Positions 16,281 to 24,792 of a stretch of 64,000 nt of DNA are shown here, piece after piece (within the stretch, counting starts at the first letter, position 1; each line of letters opens with the position of its first letter). The notes beneath the pieces were generated by a model. The model did no database searches, was not told the origin of the DNA, and saw only the letters and a list, made by a program, of their open reading frames with translations. The stretch covers positions 186,001-250,000 of the forward strand of contig NZ_NMUL01000005.1 in assembly GCF_002234595.1 (NCBI RefSeq), in the 5' to 3' direction. This stretch comes from Amycolatopsis vastitatis (GTDB taxonomy: Bacteria > Actinomycetota > Actinomycetes > Mycobacteriales > Pseudonocardiaceae). A program made the translations under genes and the position numbers.

Positions 16281-16349
16281 ATGCTCCTCCGCGGCTCGCA
16301 TCGCGGTGACCTGCGGCGTTGCCGACGTTCCACCCAGTGGACGGCTTGA
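16281..16349 (+). CDS. candidate 22-residue leader peptide upstream of TauD-like gene
   Basis: MLLRGSHRGDLRRCRRSTQW(TA) is a short Arg-rich frame with one cysteine, in the 5' region of the dioxygenase gene. Small Arg/His/Cys-containing leader peptides precede many actinobacterial sulfur-assimilation genes, and the SHRGDLRRC stretch is loosely similar. No terminator hairpin was identified, so this is only suggestive. Confidence 0.3.
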   Translation: MLLRGSHRGDLRRCRRSTQWTA

Positions 16350-16381
16350 CCGCGAGCCGGGACGAAAGCGACCATGAACAC

Positions 16382-16492
16382 ATGCCCGTCACCTCGGAAA
16401 GCACGCTGATCCGGGCCATCGAGTGGTCGATCGGGGAAGGCGTCGCGGAGCTGCTGCTGCGCCGCGGCCGCCTGGGCTCGCCTCCTGCCTGA
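16382..16492 (+). CDS. possible 36-residue small ORF before TauD-like gene
   Basis: An ATG frame of 36 residues (MPVTSESTLIRAIEW...) ends 46 bp before the dioxygenase start. It has no strong ribosome-binding site. Together with the candidate leader peptide it occupies most of the otherwise empty 16230-16538 interval. It could be translated 5' sequence or chance. Confidence 0.25.
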   Translation: MPVTSESTLIRAIEWSIGEGVAELLLRRGRLGSPPA

Positions 16493-16538
16493 CGCGAGCG
16501 CGGCGTCCGAAATTTCCCGAAACCCTTGGAGCACAACC

Positions 16539-17456
16539 ATGTCCGTAGATCTTCCTGCCCGGATTCAGCTGCGCGAGGCCGTCCCGCCCGCGGATGGCAT
16601 CGTCGAAGGTCCCCGTCTCCTGCGGGAACCGCAGGAGAGGTACGAGCTGTTCACCGTCCGCCCGCTGGGCCGGGTGATCGGCGCCGAAGTCGACGGCGTC
16701 GACCTCGCCGAGCCGCTCACGCCCGCGCTGCGCGAGGAACTCAACCGCGCCCTGCTCGAGTGGAAGGTGCTCTTCTTCCGCGACCAGCGGATCACCTCGG
16801 CGCAGCAGCGCGCGTTCGCCGCGAACTGGGGCGAGCTGGAGACCAACCCGTTCATCCCGAAGGGCGACGACGACGCCGTCACGCGCTTCGAGCGGACGGC
16901 CGCCATGCCCGGCTACGAGAACATCTGGCACACCGACGTCACCTGGCGGCCGAACCCCGCCCTCGGCTCGGTGCTGCGGCTGATCGAGGTCCCGCCGCTC
17001 GGCGGCGACACGATCTGGGCCGACATGGCCGCCGCCTACGACAACCTGCCCGAAGACGTCCGCGCCCGCATCGACGGGCTCACCGCGGTGCACGACTACC
17101 TCCCCGGCTTCGCCCGGTTCTCCGATCCCGCGCTCCTCGCGCGGTGGCAGGACCGCTTCCCGCCGGTCGAGCACCCGGTGGTCCGGACGCACCCGGAGAC
17201 CGGGCGGCGCACCCTGTTCGTCAACCAGGCGTTCACCACGCACATCGCCGGACTGGACCGGGCCGAGAGCGACCGGCTGCTGCGGTACCTGTTCCTGCAG
17301 GCTCACACGCCCGAATTCCAGGTCCGGTTCAGCTGGCGGCCCAATTCGGTGGCGTTCTGGGACAACCGCGCGACGCAGCACTACGCGGTCAACGACTACC
17401 ACCCGCACGTCCGGATCGCGGAGCGCGTCGCCATCGCGGGCGACCGGCCGTTCTGA
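16539..17456 (+). CDS. TauD/TfdA-family alpha-ketoglutarate-dependent dioxygenase
   Basis: A 305-residue non-heme iron enzyme. The facial triad is His131-x-Asp133 (IWHTDVTW) and His281 (ATQHYAV), with the 2-oxoglutarate-binding Arg292 (HVRIAERV). Length and motifs match taurine or alkylsulfate dioxygenases, which release sulfite or aldehyde from organosulfur compounds; other TfdA-family substrates remain possible. The preceding leader-like ORFs hint at sulfur-responsive control. Confidence 0.85.
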   Translation: MSVDLPARIQLREAVPPADGIVEGPRLLREPQERYELFTVRPLGRVIGAEVDGVDLAEPLTPALREELNRALLEWKVLFFRDQRITSAQQRAFAANWGELETNPFIPKGDDDAVTRFERTAAMPGYENIWHTDVTWRPNPALGSVLRLIEVPPLGGDTIWADMAAAYDNLPEDVRARIDGLTAVHDYLPGFARFSDPALLARWQDRFPPVEHPVVRTHPETGRRTLFVNQAFTTHIAGLDRAESDRLLRYLFLQAHTPEFQVRFSWRPNSVAFWDNRATQHYAVNDYHPHVRIAERVAIAGDRPF

Positions 17457-17472
17457 GCCGTAGCCTGGGGTC

Positions 17473-17919
17473 ATGACCGACGAACCCCGGGTAGTGGTGA
17501 CCGGTTTCCTCAAGGCTCTCGAAGACCTCGACGTCGACCGGGCGCTGACGTTCGCGGCGAGCGACATCGTGTACCAGAACGTGCCGTTGCCGCCCGCCCG
17601 CGGCGTCGCGGCGGTCGAAAAACAGCTGCGCGTAATGGCCAAGTACGGCTCCGGGTTCGAGGCGCGGACGCACCACATCGCCGTGGACGGCAACGTCGTG
17701 CTCACCGAACGCACCGACGTCCTGCGCCGCGGCGCGTGGGAAGCGGAGTTCTGGGTGTGCGGCACGTTCGAGGTCGAGGCGGGCCGCATCGTGCTCTGGC
17801 GTGACTACTTCGACTGGACGACGGTCCTCGCCGCGAGCGCGAAAGGCGCGGGGCGAGTGGCGCTGGCCGGGGCGCGCACGCTTCTCGGCCGCTACAAGGG
17901 CAGGCAGTCGGTGCGCTAG
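17473..17919 (+). CDS. limonene-1,2-epoxide hydrolase-like protein
   Basis: A 148-residue NTF2-fold protein. The residues matching the Asp-Arg-Asp catalytic set of limonene epoxide hydrolase are Arg80 and Asp82 (ERTDVL) and Asp111 (LWRDYFDW). It would add water to an epoxide, but SnoaL-like relatives with other activities share the fold. TAGCCT at 17461-17466 lies 6 nt before the ATG, suggesting an independent leaderless transcript. Confidence 0.78.
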   Translation: MTDEPRVVVTGFLKALEDLDVDRALTFAASDIVYQNVPLPPARGVAAVEKQLRVMAKYGSGFEARTHHIAVDGNVVLTERTDVLRRGAWEAEFWVCGTFEVEAGRIVLWRDYFDWTTVLAASAKGAGRVALAGARTLLGRYKGRQSVR

Positions 17920-18017
17920 ACCCGGTGCTCGCCGCGGTCGTGGTCCCGGAGGTCCACGACCGCGGCTATCCCCAGCACCAGCACGAACACGCAGCTGAGA
18001 ACAATCAGCCCCCACAT
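17916..18017 (-). CDS. 33-residue single-span membrane protein
   Basis: A very short gene with a GGGAGG ribosome-binding site before its ATG. The product begins MWGLIVLSCVFVLVLGIAAV, a single transmembrane helix, and ends in the charged tail DLRDHDRGEHRV. Its stop overlaps the end of the convergent epoxide-hydrolase-like gene by 4 bp. The clean helix-plus-charged-tail layout and the good ribosome site argue that it is real. Function unknown. Confidence 0.6.
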   Translation of the reverse strand: MWGLIVLSCVFVLVLGIAAVVDLRDHDRGEHRV

Positions 18018-18209
18018 GATCGTTCTCCCTCCCCCCGCGTCGTGCCGATCGTGAGCTGTCGGGAGTGGTCTGTGCCACTTTTCCGGCGGCTCACGCAGAC
18101 CGTACCGCCGCTTGACGCCGGTTGTTCCGGTCCTTGAGCTGCATTTAAGGCAGATGCGCCGGATGGGTGACAAGCCGGTGCCGAGTTGTCACAGAACGCG
18201 CGCGATCCG

Positions 18210-19148
18210 TTACGTACCAACGAGTACCGACGCGATCCCGTCCCGTACGGACACCGTCGTGGAGCGCAGGGCCGAGATCTCCGCGACGTACCGCAGCACC
18301 TTGCCGGCTTCGTCCCCGGCGAGCGGCTCGCACTCGTTTTCGGCGTTCCGCCGCACCGGGATGAGTTCGAGGCGGGGTTCGTCGCCGAACATGCACCCGG
18401 CCAGGAGCCCGTCCGGCCGGTCGGACACGAGGTTGCCGAGGCCGTAGAGGATCGGGCGGCCGCGGTACACCTCGACGGCCTGGATGGTGTGCGATCCGTG
18501 CCCGGCGACCAGGTCGGCGCCGGCGTCGATCGCGGCGCGCCCGTAGGTGACCTGGTACTCGGCGAGTTCCGCGCCCGGCAGGCCCCAGTGCATCGAGACG
18601 ACGACGTGCGTGTTGCCGCTTTTGGCCCGCTTGATGTCGGAGACCAGCCGGTCCAGGTGTTCGGGCACCGGCGTGGTGCGGACGAGTGGCGGCCGGCCCG
18701 GGATCTCCGTCACGTGCGGATCCGGCTGGTACGCCGTCGTCGCAAACGCTTGCGCGATGCCGGGGAACTCCTGCGCGGCTGGGCCGAAGAGGCGGCGAAG
18801 TGAGGTGTACGCGAGGAATGCGACCTTTTCGCCGGATCGCTCGACCACCGCGGGCGCGTGCGCGGCGTCGAGGTTCGGGCCGGCGCCGCAGTGCGCGATC
18901 CCGGCGTGATCGAGGACCGTGAGGCTCGCCATCGCGGCGGCCTGCGGGTGGGTGGCGTCATTGGCGACCGAGACGACGTCGACGCCGATCGACTTCAGCG
19001 CTTCGGCCGCCGCGGCGTCGACGGGTCCTTCGAGGTTCACGAACCGCAGGTCGGCGCCCTTGAGCAGCGGCTCGAGCCGGTCGAAGGCGGCCGACGGCGT
19101 CGCGCGGGCCTGGATGTCGACGTCTCCGCCGAGGACGAGCGTGATCAC
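18210..19148 (-). CDS. CapA-family metallophosphatase-like protein
   Basis: A 312-residue protein of the CapA/PgsA metallophosphatase superfamily with TLVLGGDVD at the N-terminus, VNLEGPV, VSMHWGLPG and the late GHGSH motif. CapA proteins take part in poly-gamma-glutamate capsule formation, but this one lacks an N-terminal anchor and stands alone without capB/capC, so a different role is likely. GTG 19148 is preceded by GCAGG. An inverted repeat GTGACAA/TTGTCAC (18167-18192) lies just past its stop. Confidence 0.8.
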   Translation of the reverse strand: MITLVLGGDVDIQARATPSAAFDRLEPLLKGADLRFVNLEGPVDAAAAEALKSIGVDVVSVANDATHPQAAAMASLTVLDHAGIAHCGAGPNLDAAHAPAVVERSGEKVAFLAYTSLRRLFGPAAQEFPGIAQAFATTAYQPDPHVTEIPGRPPLVRTTPVPEHLDRLVSDIKRAKSGNTHVVVSMHWGLPGAELAEYQVTYGRAAIDAGADLVAGHGSHTIQAVEVYRGRPILYGLGNLVSDRPDGLLAGCMFGDEPRLELIPVRRNAENECEPLAGDEAGKVLRYVAEISALRSTTVSVRDGIASVLVGT

Positions 19149-19274
19149 GAAACCTGCTCTGCCGAATGAGTGACGACGAAAGTAGTTGTTACGAATCGTT
19201 GCATCTTTGTCTTCCTCCTCCTCATCTGTTCGGGGGACTATGCCACGACTGTTCAAGCACAAAGGGGACTCAGG

Positions 19275-21743
19275 GTGACCAAGACCCACAGATCCAAGGC
19301 CGCCTTCACGGTGGCCGTCGCGTCGGGCCTGGTGCTCGGCGGCGTGGCGGCACCGTCGGCGCTCGCCACACCGAGCGCCGACGCGGTCATCGCCGAGGTC
19401 TACGGCGGTGGTGGCAACTCCGGCGCCACGTTGACCAGCGACTTCGTCGAGCTCGCCAACCACGGTGCGGCGGCCGCGAGCCTGGCCGGCTTCAGCGTCC
19501 AGTACCTGCCCGGTTCGGCGAGCCCGTCGAGCACCTGGCAGGTGACGCCGCTGGCCGGCAGCGTCGCGCCGGGTGGCCGCTACCTCGTGGCCGAGGGCAA
19601 GGGCTCCGGCGGCACCGTCGCGCTGCCCACGCCGGACGCGACCGGCGCGATCGCGATGTCGGCCACCGCCGGCACGATCGCCCTCGTCTCCGGCACCACC
19701 GCGCTGACCTGCAAGACCGCGGCCGACTGCGCCGCCGACGCGCGGATCAAGGACCTCGTCGGGTTCGGCATGGCGACCGTGCGCGAGGGCAACCCGACCG
19801 CGGCGCCGTCGAACACGACGTCCGTCGCGCGCGGCACGGCGCTCGCCGACACCGACGACAACGCCGCCGACTTCACCGTCGGCGAGCCGACGCCGACCAA
19901 CACCGCGGGTGAGTCGACCGGCGGGGACCCCGGCCCGGCGCCGGCCCCGGCGAAGATCCACGACATCCAGGGCACCACGCGGATTTCGCCCTTCAAGGAC
20001 AAGAAGGTCAGCGACGTCACCGGTGTCGTCACCGCGACCCGGACGTTCGGTTCGTCGCGCGGTTTCTGGGTCACCGACCCCCATCCGGACACGGACGCGC
20101 GCACCAGCGAGGGCCTGTTCGTCTTCACCGGCTCGACGAGCCCGGCCGTCGCGGTCGGCGACGCGGTGACCGCCACCGGCACCGTCCGCGAGTTCTACCC
20201 GGACGCGCCCGCGACGTCGAACTACCAGTCGCTGACCGAGCTGAGCAGTGCACAGTGGACGGTCGACACCCACGGGAACGCCCTTCCGGCGCCAACGGTG
20301 CTGAACCCGGACACCGTGCCGACGACGTACGCGCCGTCGCCCGGCGGGAACATCGAGCCGCTCACCCTGGAGCCGTCGAAGTACGCGCTCGACTTCTGGG
20401 AGGCGCACGAGAGCGAGATCGTTTCGGTCACCGACGCGCGTGTCGTCGGCCCGACGAACTCGTTCAACGAGCTGTACGTGACGTCGAAGCCCGACCAGCA
20501 CGAGTCCGTGCGCGGTGGCAGCGTCTACCTGGGGTACGACCAGCTCAACAGCGGGGTCATGAAGGTTTCGTCGCTGATCCCGTTCGCCGAGCGGCCGTTC
20601 CCGAAGCTCAACGTCGGTGACGTGCTGACCGGCACCACGTCGGGTCCGGTCGAGTACAGCAACTTCGGCGGCTACACGCTGTTCGCCAGCGTGCTCGGCA
20701 CCGAGAAGGACAACGGGCTGCAGGGCGAGACCACGCGCAAGCAGCGTTCCGGCGAGCTCGCGGTCGCGACGTACAACGTCGAGAACCTGGCGCCGGGTGA
20801 CCCGCAGGCGAAGTACGACCGGCTCGGCGAGGCGATCGTGACGCACCTGGCGACGCCGGACATCGTGAACCTGGAGGAGATCCAGGACAACACGGGCGCG
20901 ACCGACGACGGCACGGTCGCGGCGGACCAGACGTTGCAGAAGTTCACCGACGCCATCGTCGCCAAGGGTGGCCCGCGCTACCAGTGGCGCTCGATCGACC
21001 CGGTGAACGACCAGGACGGCGGTCAGCCGGGCGGAAACATCCGTGTGGCGTTCCTGTTCAACCCGGCCCGGGTATCCTTTGTGGACCGTCCGGGTGGGAC
21101 GCCGACCACGGCGGTCGGCGTGACCGGCAACCACGGCAAGGCGCACCTGACGTTTTCGCCGGGTCGCGTCGACCCGGCCAACGAAGCCTGGACGACCAGC
21201 CGCAAGCCCCTCGCGGGCGAGTTCGTCTTCAAGGGCCGCACGGTGTTCGTCATCGCCAACCACTTCAACTCCAAGGGCGGTGACCAGCCGACGCACGGCC
21301 GGTTCCAGCCGCCGGCGCGCAGTTCCGAGGTACAGCGGGCGAAGCAGGCGACGGTGCTTCGCGGCTTCGTCGACCAGCTCCTGGCGGCGGACCGCAACGC
21401 CAACATCGTCGTGGCGGGCGACCTGAACGACTACCCGTTCTCGCCCGCGGTCCAGACGCTGACCGCCGGTGGTGCGCTGAAGGACCTGATCGCGTCGGTA
21501 CCGGAGGCCGAGCGGTACAGCTACGTGTTCGAGGGCCAGTCGCAGGTGCTGGACCACATCCTGGCGTCGAAGGCGCCGCGCGGGGTGGACTACGACGTCG
21601 TCCACATCAACGCGGAGTTCGCCGACCAGGCCAGCGACCACGACCCGCAGGTGATCCGGTTCCGGCCGAGCGCGGGCAACGCGTTCGAGGACGGGATCTA
21701 CGACCTGCTCGACTGCCTGGAACAGCTGCTGAACAGGCATTAG
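19275..21743 (+). CDS. secreted ExeM/NucH-type extracellular endonuclease with lamin-tail domain
   Basis: An 822-residue exported nuclease. A Sec signal peptide ends near SALATPSAD. A lamin-tail-like beta domain covers about residues 35-190, an OB-fold region about 220-480, and a C-terminal endonuclease/exonuclease/phosphatase domain about 490-800 (TYNVENLAPGD, IVNLEEIQDN, VVAGDLNDYPF, DHDPQVIRF). It degrades extracellular DNA for nutrition or biofilm turnover. The GTG at 19275 has AAAGGGGA upstream; the in-frame ATG at 19170 would give a long untypical leader. A strong terminator follows. Confidence 0.88.
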   Translation: MTKTHRSKAAFTVAVASGLVLGGVAAPSALATPSADAVIAEVYGGGGNSGATLTSDFVELANHGAAAASLAGFSVQYLPGSASPSSTWQVTPLAGSVAPGGRYLVAEGKGSGGTVALPTPDATGAIAMSATAGTIALVSGTTALTCKTAADCAADARIKDLVGFGMATVREGNPTAAPSNTTSVARGTALADTDDNAADFTVGEPTPTNTAGESTGGDPGPAPAPAKIHDIQGTTRISPFKDKKVSDVTGVVTATRTFGSSRGFWVTDPHPDTDARTSEGLFVFTGSTSPAVAVGDAVTATGTVREFYPDAPATSNYQSLTELSSAQWTVDTHGNALPAPTVLNPDTVPTTYAPSPGGNIEPLTLEPSKYALDFWEAHESEIVSVTDARVVGPTNSFNELYVTSKPDQHESVRGGSVYLGYDQLNSGVMKVSSLIPFAERPFPKLNVGDVLTGTTSGPVEYSNFGGYTLFASVLGTEKDNGLQGETTRKQRSGELAVATYNVENLAPGDPQAKYDRLGEAIVTHLATPDIVNLEEIQDNTGATDDGTVAADQTLQKFTDAIVAKGGPRYQWRSIDPVNDQDGGQPGGNIRVAFLFNPARVSFVDRPGGTPTTAVGVTGNHGKAHLTFSPGRVDPANEAWTTSRKPLAGEFVFKGRTVFVIANHFNSKGGDQPTHGRFQPPARSSEVQRAKQATVLRGFVDQLLAADRNANIVVAGDLNDYPFSPAVQTLTAGGALKDLIASVPEAERYSYVFEGQSQVLDHILASKAPRGVDYDVVHINAEFADQASDHDPQVIRFRPSAGNAFEDGIYDLLDCLEQLLNRH

Positions 21744-21754
21744 TCCGCTGACGG

Positions 21755-21794
21755 AAAGCCACCGCCGGGCACTGCGCCCGGCGGTGGCTTTTTT
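21755..21794 (+). terminator. intrinsic terminator after endonuclease gene
   Basis: GCCACCGCCGGGC pairs with GCCCGGCGGTGGC around ACTGC, followed by six T residues. It cleanly separates the nuclease gene from the effector operon. Confidence 0.92.
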
Positions 21795-21876
21795 GGTGCT
21801 AACTCCTTCGGGTGACGACGAAACCGCGGAGCGTTGACAGCCGTCTTACGGTTGACGGGACCACAGGGGAGGTGGC

Positions 21877-22323
21877 GTGGACGGGTATGCGGTGAAGGTC
21901 GACGAGCTGGGCAAGCTCATCGACGACCTGGGCACGGCGGCGGAAAAGATGGCCGACGCCAACAAGAAGCTCGGCGGCGGCGGAGCGTTCGGCTCGCTCG
22001 GGACAGCGGAGCTGGGCAAGGCGGGCGTCGAGTTCGAAGAGGCGTGGGGCTACGGGATCGGCCGCCTCGGCGAAGCGGCTTCGGACGTCACGGAGCGTCT
22101 GAAGCAGGCGAAGCAGAAGTACGAGCAGATCGAGGCGCAGTTCGGCGACCAGCTGTCCAAGTTCGGCGCGGCGGTGCTGGGCGAGGGTGGCGCCCCGGTC
22201 GGCGACGGTGACGGCAAGGTCGGCGGCGGGGTGACCGGTGGTGTGCCGGGCATCGACGACTTGGCCGGTGACCGCCCGCCGGGCGCGGGCATCGCCGACA
22301 TCCTGAACGGCGGTGACCGGTGA
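21877..22323 (+). CDS. WXG100/Esx-like small protein, first gene of effector operon
   Basis: A 148-residue protein. Residues 1-105 form two Ala/Lys-rich helices (KLIDDLGTAAEKMADANKK ... TERLKQAKQKYEQIEAQF) separated by a Gly-rich turn, and a Gly/Pro tail follows. The size and hairpin shape resemble Esx chaperone or substrate proteins, although the turn lacks WxG. GTG 21877 has AGGGGAGG upstream, and TTGACA at 21834 is a possible -35. Its stop overlaps the next gene (GTGA). A secretion partner or chaperone for the next product is the best guess. Confidence 0.65.
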   Translation: MDGYAVKVDELGKLIDDLGTAAEKMADANKKLGGGGAFGSLGTAELGKAGVEFEEAWGYGIGRLGEAASDVTERLKQAKQKYEQIEAQFGDQLSKFGAAVLGEGGAPVGDGDGKVGGGVTGGVPGIDDLAGDRPPGAGIADILNGGDR

Positions 22324-23513
22324 GCGCCCGCGAGTTCCCGGCCCTGGGCTTCGACCCGGCGCCGGGTGAGCTGGACGGGATCACCGACCTGGCCGGCAAG
22401 TACCGCGCGGTGAGCACCGACCTGACCCAAGCCGACGACTCGATCCGGCGGATCGTCCGGAAGCAGGGCATCTGGCAGGGCGAGGCGAGCGAGGCCTTCG
22501 CGCGGCGCGTCGGTCCGCTGCCGCAGTACCTCGAGGGTGCGGCCCGGTCGATGGGTGAGGCCGCGGACGCGCTCGAAGGCTGGTCCCGCGACCTCGGTGA
22601 CCTGCAGAGACGCGCTGCCGAGCTGGAAGCGCGCGCGGAAGCGGCGGCGAAGGCGGCGGAGGAGGCACGCGCGAACCCGGACTTCGCGCTGGCCAACCGG
22701 ACGTTCCCGGACCAGCCGTCCCTGCAGATCGCGCAACGCCTGCTGGACAACGCGGGCCAGCAGCTCCAGACGGCGATCGACGGCTGCCAGAACATCCAGG
22801 ACGCGGCGAAGCAGCTCCAGCAGGAGCACACGGAGGCCGCGGGCCGCGTCGCGGAGGCGCTGCGGAAGGCGAAGGAGCTGGCTCCGGACGAGCCGGACGT
22901 CCTCGACAAGCTGACCGACGCCGTCGGCGGGGCACTCGGCGACCTGACGAACACCCTCGCCGACGGCGTGGACGAGGCCGTGAACTTCGTCCAGGACCAC
23001 GCGGAGCTGCTCTCGAAGCTCTCGGATGTGAGCGGTGACGTCGGCAACGTTCTCGGTGTGGTCAGCGAAGTCCTCCCCGATCCCGTCAAGGAGATCGTCG
23101 GAAGCGTGGCTGTCGGATTCAGCTTGGCCGCGACGGCCGGCCACCTCGCCGCGGGTGCCGCCGGGGCGGACGTGGCACCCGAGACACTTGCGTTCGACCT
23201 GACCGGCGCGGCGACCACCATCCTCGGCGAGGCTCTTCCGGGAGGTGCCGGGATCGCGGTGAAGGCCCTCGGCCTGGGCCTGGTGGGAGCCCAGTTCCAG
23301 ACAGATGCCCTCACCGAGGTGGCGGGATTGAACTTCGAGGGCCCGATCGACGACTTCAAGAACTACTGGCTGCCGAAGGACGTGAACCAGGCCGCTGCCG
23401 CCGTGTTCGCGCCGTCAGGTGTGGCGTTTTGGAACGCCGCCGAGGCGGGGATACAAGCCGACGACGCACCTCAGCGGGCCCGCGCACGGGCGGAAGACGA
23501 GGTGTGGAACTGA
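22320..23513 (+). CDS. putative type VII-exported effector (T7SS-signal-like N-terminus)
   Basis: A 397-residue protein. Residues 8-110 resemble the helical T7SS-signal domain of actinobacterial polymorphic toxins (GFDPAPGELDGITDLAGKY; WQGEASEAFARRV in the WxG position). A long coiled coil covers about 95-200. Residues 240-340 are Ala/Gly-rich and hydrophobic enough to insert in membranes (VAVGFSLAATAGHLAAGAAG, GGAGIAVKALGLGLVGA). No known toxin motif is visible. GTGA and TGATG overlaps link it to both neighbours. Pore formation is possible but unproven. Confidence 0.65.
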   Translation: MSAREFPALGFDPAPGELDGITDLAGKYRAVSTDLTQADDSIRRIVRKQGIWQGEASEAFARRVGPLPQYLEGAARSMGEAADALEGWSRDLGDLQRRAAELEARAEAAAKAAEEARANPDFALANRTFPDQPSLQIAQRLLDNAGQQLQTAIDGCQNIQDAAKQLQQEHTEAAGRVAEALRKAKELAPDEPDVLDKLTDAVGGALGDLTNTLADGVDEAVNFVQDHAELLSKLSDVSGDVGNVLGVVSEVLPDPVKEIVGSVAVGFSLAATAGHLAAGAAGADVAPETLAFDLTGAATTILGEALPGGAGIAVKALGLGLVGAQFQTDALTEVAGLNFEGPIDDFKNYWLPKDVNQAAAAVFAPSGVAFWNAAEAGIQADDAPQRARARAEDEVWN

Positions 23514-24091
23514 TGCCGTTGCAGATCGACCTGCCGCCCGGCTTCGCCGGAATGCCGGTGGGCAGCGACGACAAGATGAACCGGAGCCGCGCCTGGATGG
23601 TCGCCGAAAACGTGGCGGCCGGCGCCGGGAAGAGCGTCGAGGAGTTCGGCAGCTACCTGATGGCTCTGGTGCCGACGATGCAGGCCAACGGCATCCGGGT
23701 GTTCGGCAAGTTCGCCGTCGGCCCGCGGGAGGGGGACGTCGCGACCCTGACGCTCGGCGTGGCGCAGTGGCCGGACACCGCGCCCGGCAGCCGTGACGCC
23801 GTGGTGGCGGCCCTGGCCGAGCAGTACCGCGGGCGGCACAAGCGCGCGGTCGTGCAACCGGTCCGGCTTCCGATCGGGCCGGCCGTCGTTGCGATCAGCG
23901 GTGGTGAGTTCCACCTTCCCGGACAGGACGTCCGTACGCAGATCAAGGCGGAGTACCAGATCCCGCTGCCCGACAGGCGGTCCGTGGTGATCCTCTCGGT
24001 GGTGGCGGATTCGGAGGACGCCTGGCCTGCGATCGCCGACGCGACGGCGAAGGTGGCGTGGAGCCTTCGTGGCGGCGAGGTGGCGCGATGA
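23513..24091 (+). CDS. unknown protein of effector operon, possible immunity/accessory
   Basis: A 192-residue soluble alpha/beta protein beginning MPLQIDLPPGFAGMPVG, with no signal, membrane span or recognisable catalytic motif. The ATG overlaps the effector stop (TGATG), so the two are made together. Small soluble products directly after a T7SS-type effector are often immunity or adaptor proteins. That role is inferred from position only. Confidence 0.6.
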   Translation: MPLQIDLPPGFAGMPVGSDDKMNRSRAWMVAENVAAGAGKSVEEFGSYLMALVPTMQANGIRVFGKFAVGPREGDVATLTLGVAQWPDTAPGSRDAVVAALAEQYRGRHKRAVVQPVRLPIGPAVVAISGGEFHLPGQDVRTQIKAEYQIPLPDRRSVVILSVVADSEDAWPAIADATAKVAWSLRGGEVAR

Positions 24092-24399
24092 GCAACTCGG
24101 TCCCGCCCTGGGTTGCCTTGCTCGGGATCCTGCTTTGCGGGAGCGGCTTCGCCCTCGTCGTGACGTTGATCATCGTCCGATTGAAGCGGCGAGGGCAACC
24201 GCGCGAACAGCAGCTGGCTCGCCTGGCCGCACGGCTGGACGGCCGGAACAAGGTCATCATCCGGACAGTGGAGTTCGGTGTGTCGCAGGCCGACCTCCTC
24301 TGGGTCGCGCGGAGCCGGGGCTACTCCATGGCCTATCACCAGCTCGGCGGCTACTACGAGTTCATCTACACGCCACATCGTCCGGGGGGATTCGCGTGA
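24088..24399 (+). CDS. small single-span membrane protein of effector operon
   Basis: A 103-residue protein with an N-terminal helix (WVALLGILLCGSGFALVVTL) followed by a basic segment (VRLKRRGQPREQ) that should keep the C-terminal 65 residues in the cytosol. The cytosolic part is a compact domain ending GYYEFIYTPHRPGGF. ATG overlaps the previous stop (ATGA). It may anchor or sense within this operon; no family recognised. Confidence 0.6.
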   Translation: MSNSVPPWVALLGILLCGSGFALVVTLIIVRLKRRGQPREQQLARLAARLDGRNKVIIRTVEFGVSQADLLWVARSRGYSMAYHQLGGYYEFIYTPHRPGGFA

Positions 24400-24791
24400 G
24401 CGACAACGCGCAGCTGATCGAGGAAATGCGCTGGCAGCTCAAGCAGATCGAAGACCGCAAGGCCGAAAACCAGCGCCTCCTCGCGGGCATCGCCGGCGGC
24501 AACCACACGACGGTCGTCTCGCCGGATCGGAGCGTCACAGTGCTCGCCGGGCCCGGCGGGGTCGTCAGCGAGGTGCGGCTCGCGCCCGAAGCCATGCGGT
24601 TCGACGCCGTCACGCTGAGCCGGACCATCACCGCCGCCATCCGGGACGCCGTTGCCGCCGGGGGACGGCTGGCACAACAATCCCAGCCGCCCCAACCCCA
24701 GTCGCCGCGGCCGCAACCACCGCCCCCACCACGACGGCGGCCGACCTCGGCGGACGACGATGAGCCCTACGACACCGTCTTCGACGTCTGA
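24396..24791 (+). CDS. YbaB/EbfC-like DNA-binding protein of effector operon
   Basis: A 131-residue protein. The N-terminal coiled coil (MRWQLKQIEDRKAENQRL) and central beta sheet with helix (SVTVLAGPGGVVSEVRL) match the YbaB/EbfC nucleoid-associated fold also seen beside recR in this window. A Pro/Gln-rich tail and acidic end are extra. GTG start with GTGA overlap. YbaB-like proteins recur in actinobacterial Esx-type loci, where their job is unknown. The stop is 1 bp from the stop of the convergent operon. Confidence 0.7.
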   Translation: MSDNAQLIEEMRWQLKQIEDRKAENQRLLAGIAGGNHTTVVSPDRSVTVLAGPGGVVSEVRLAPEAMRFDAVTLSRTITAAIRDAVAAGGRLAQQSQPPQPQSPRPQPPPPPRRRPTSADDDEPYDTVFDV

Positions 24792-24792
24792 G

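Noticed and set aside
18210..21740. A 1176-codon minus-strand open frame, mostly antisense to the secreted endonuclease
   Set aside because: Only its last 313 codons (the CapA-like gene) have family motifs. The rest is Arg/Val/Gly-rich antisense of a clear nuclease gene, a usual artefact at high GC.
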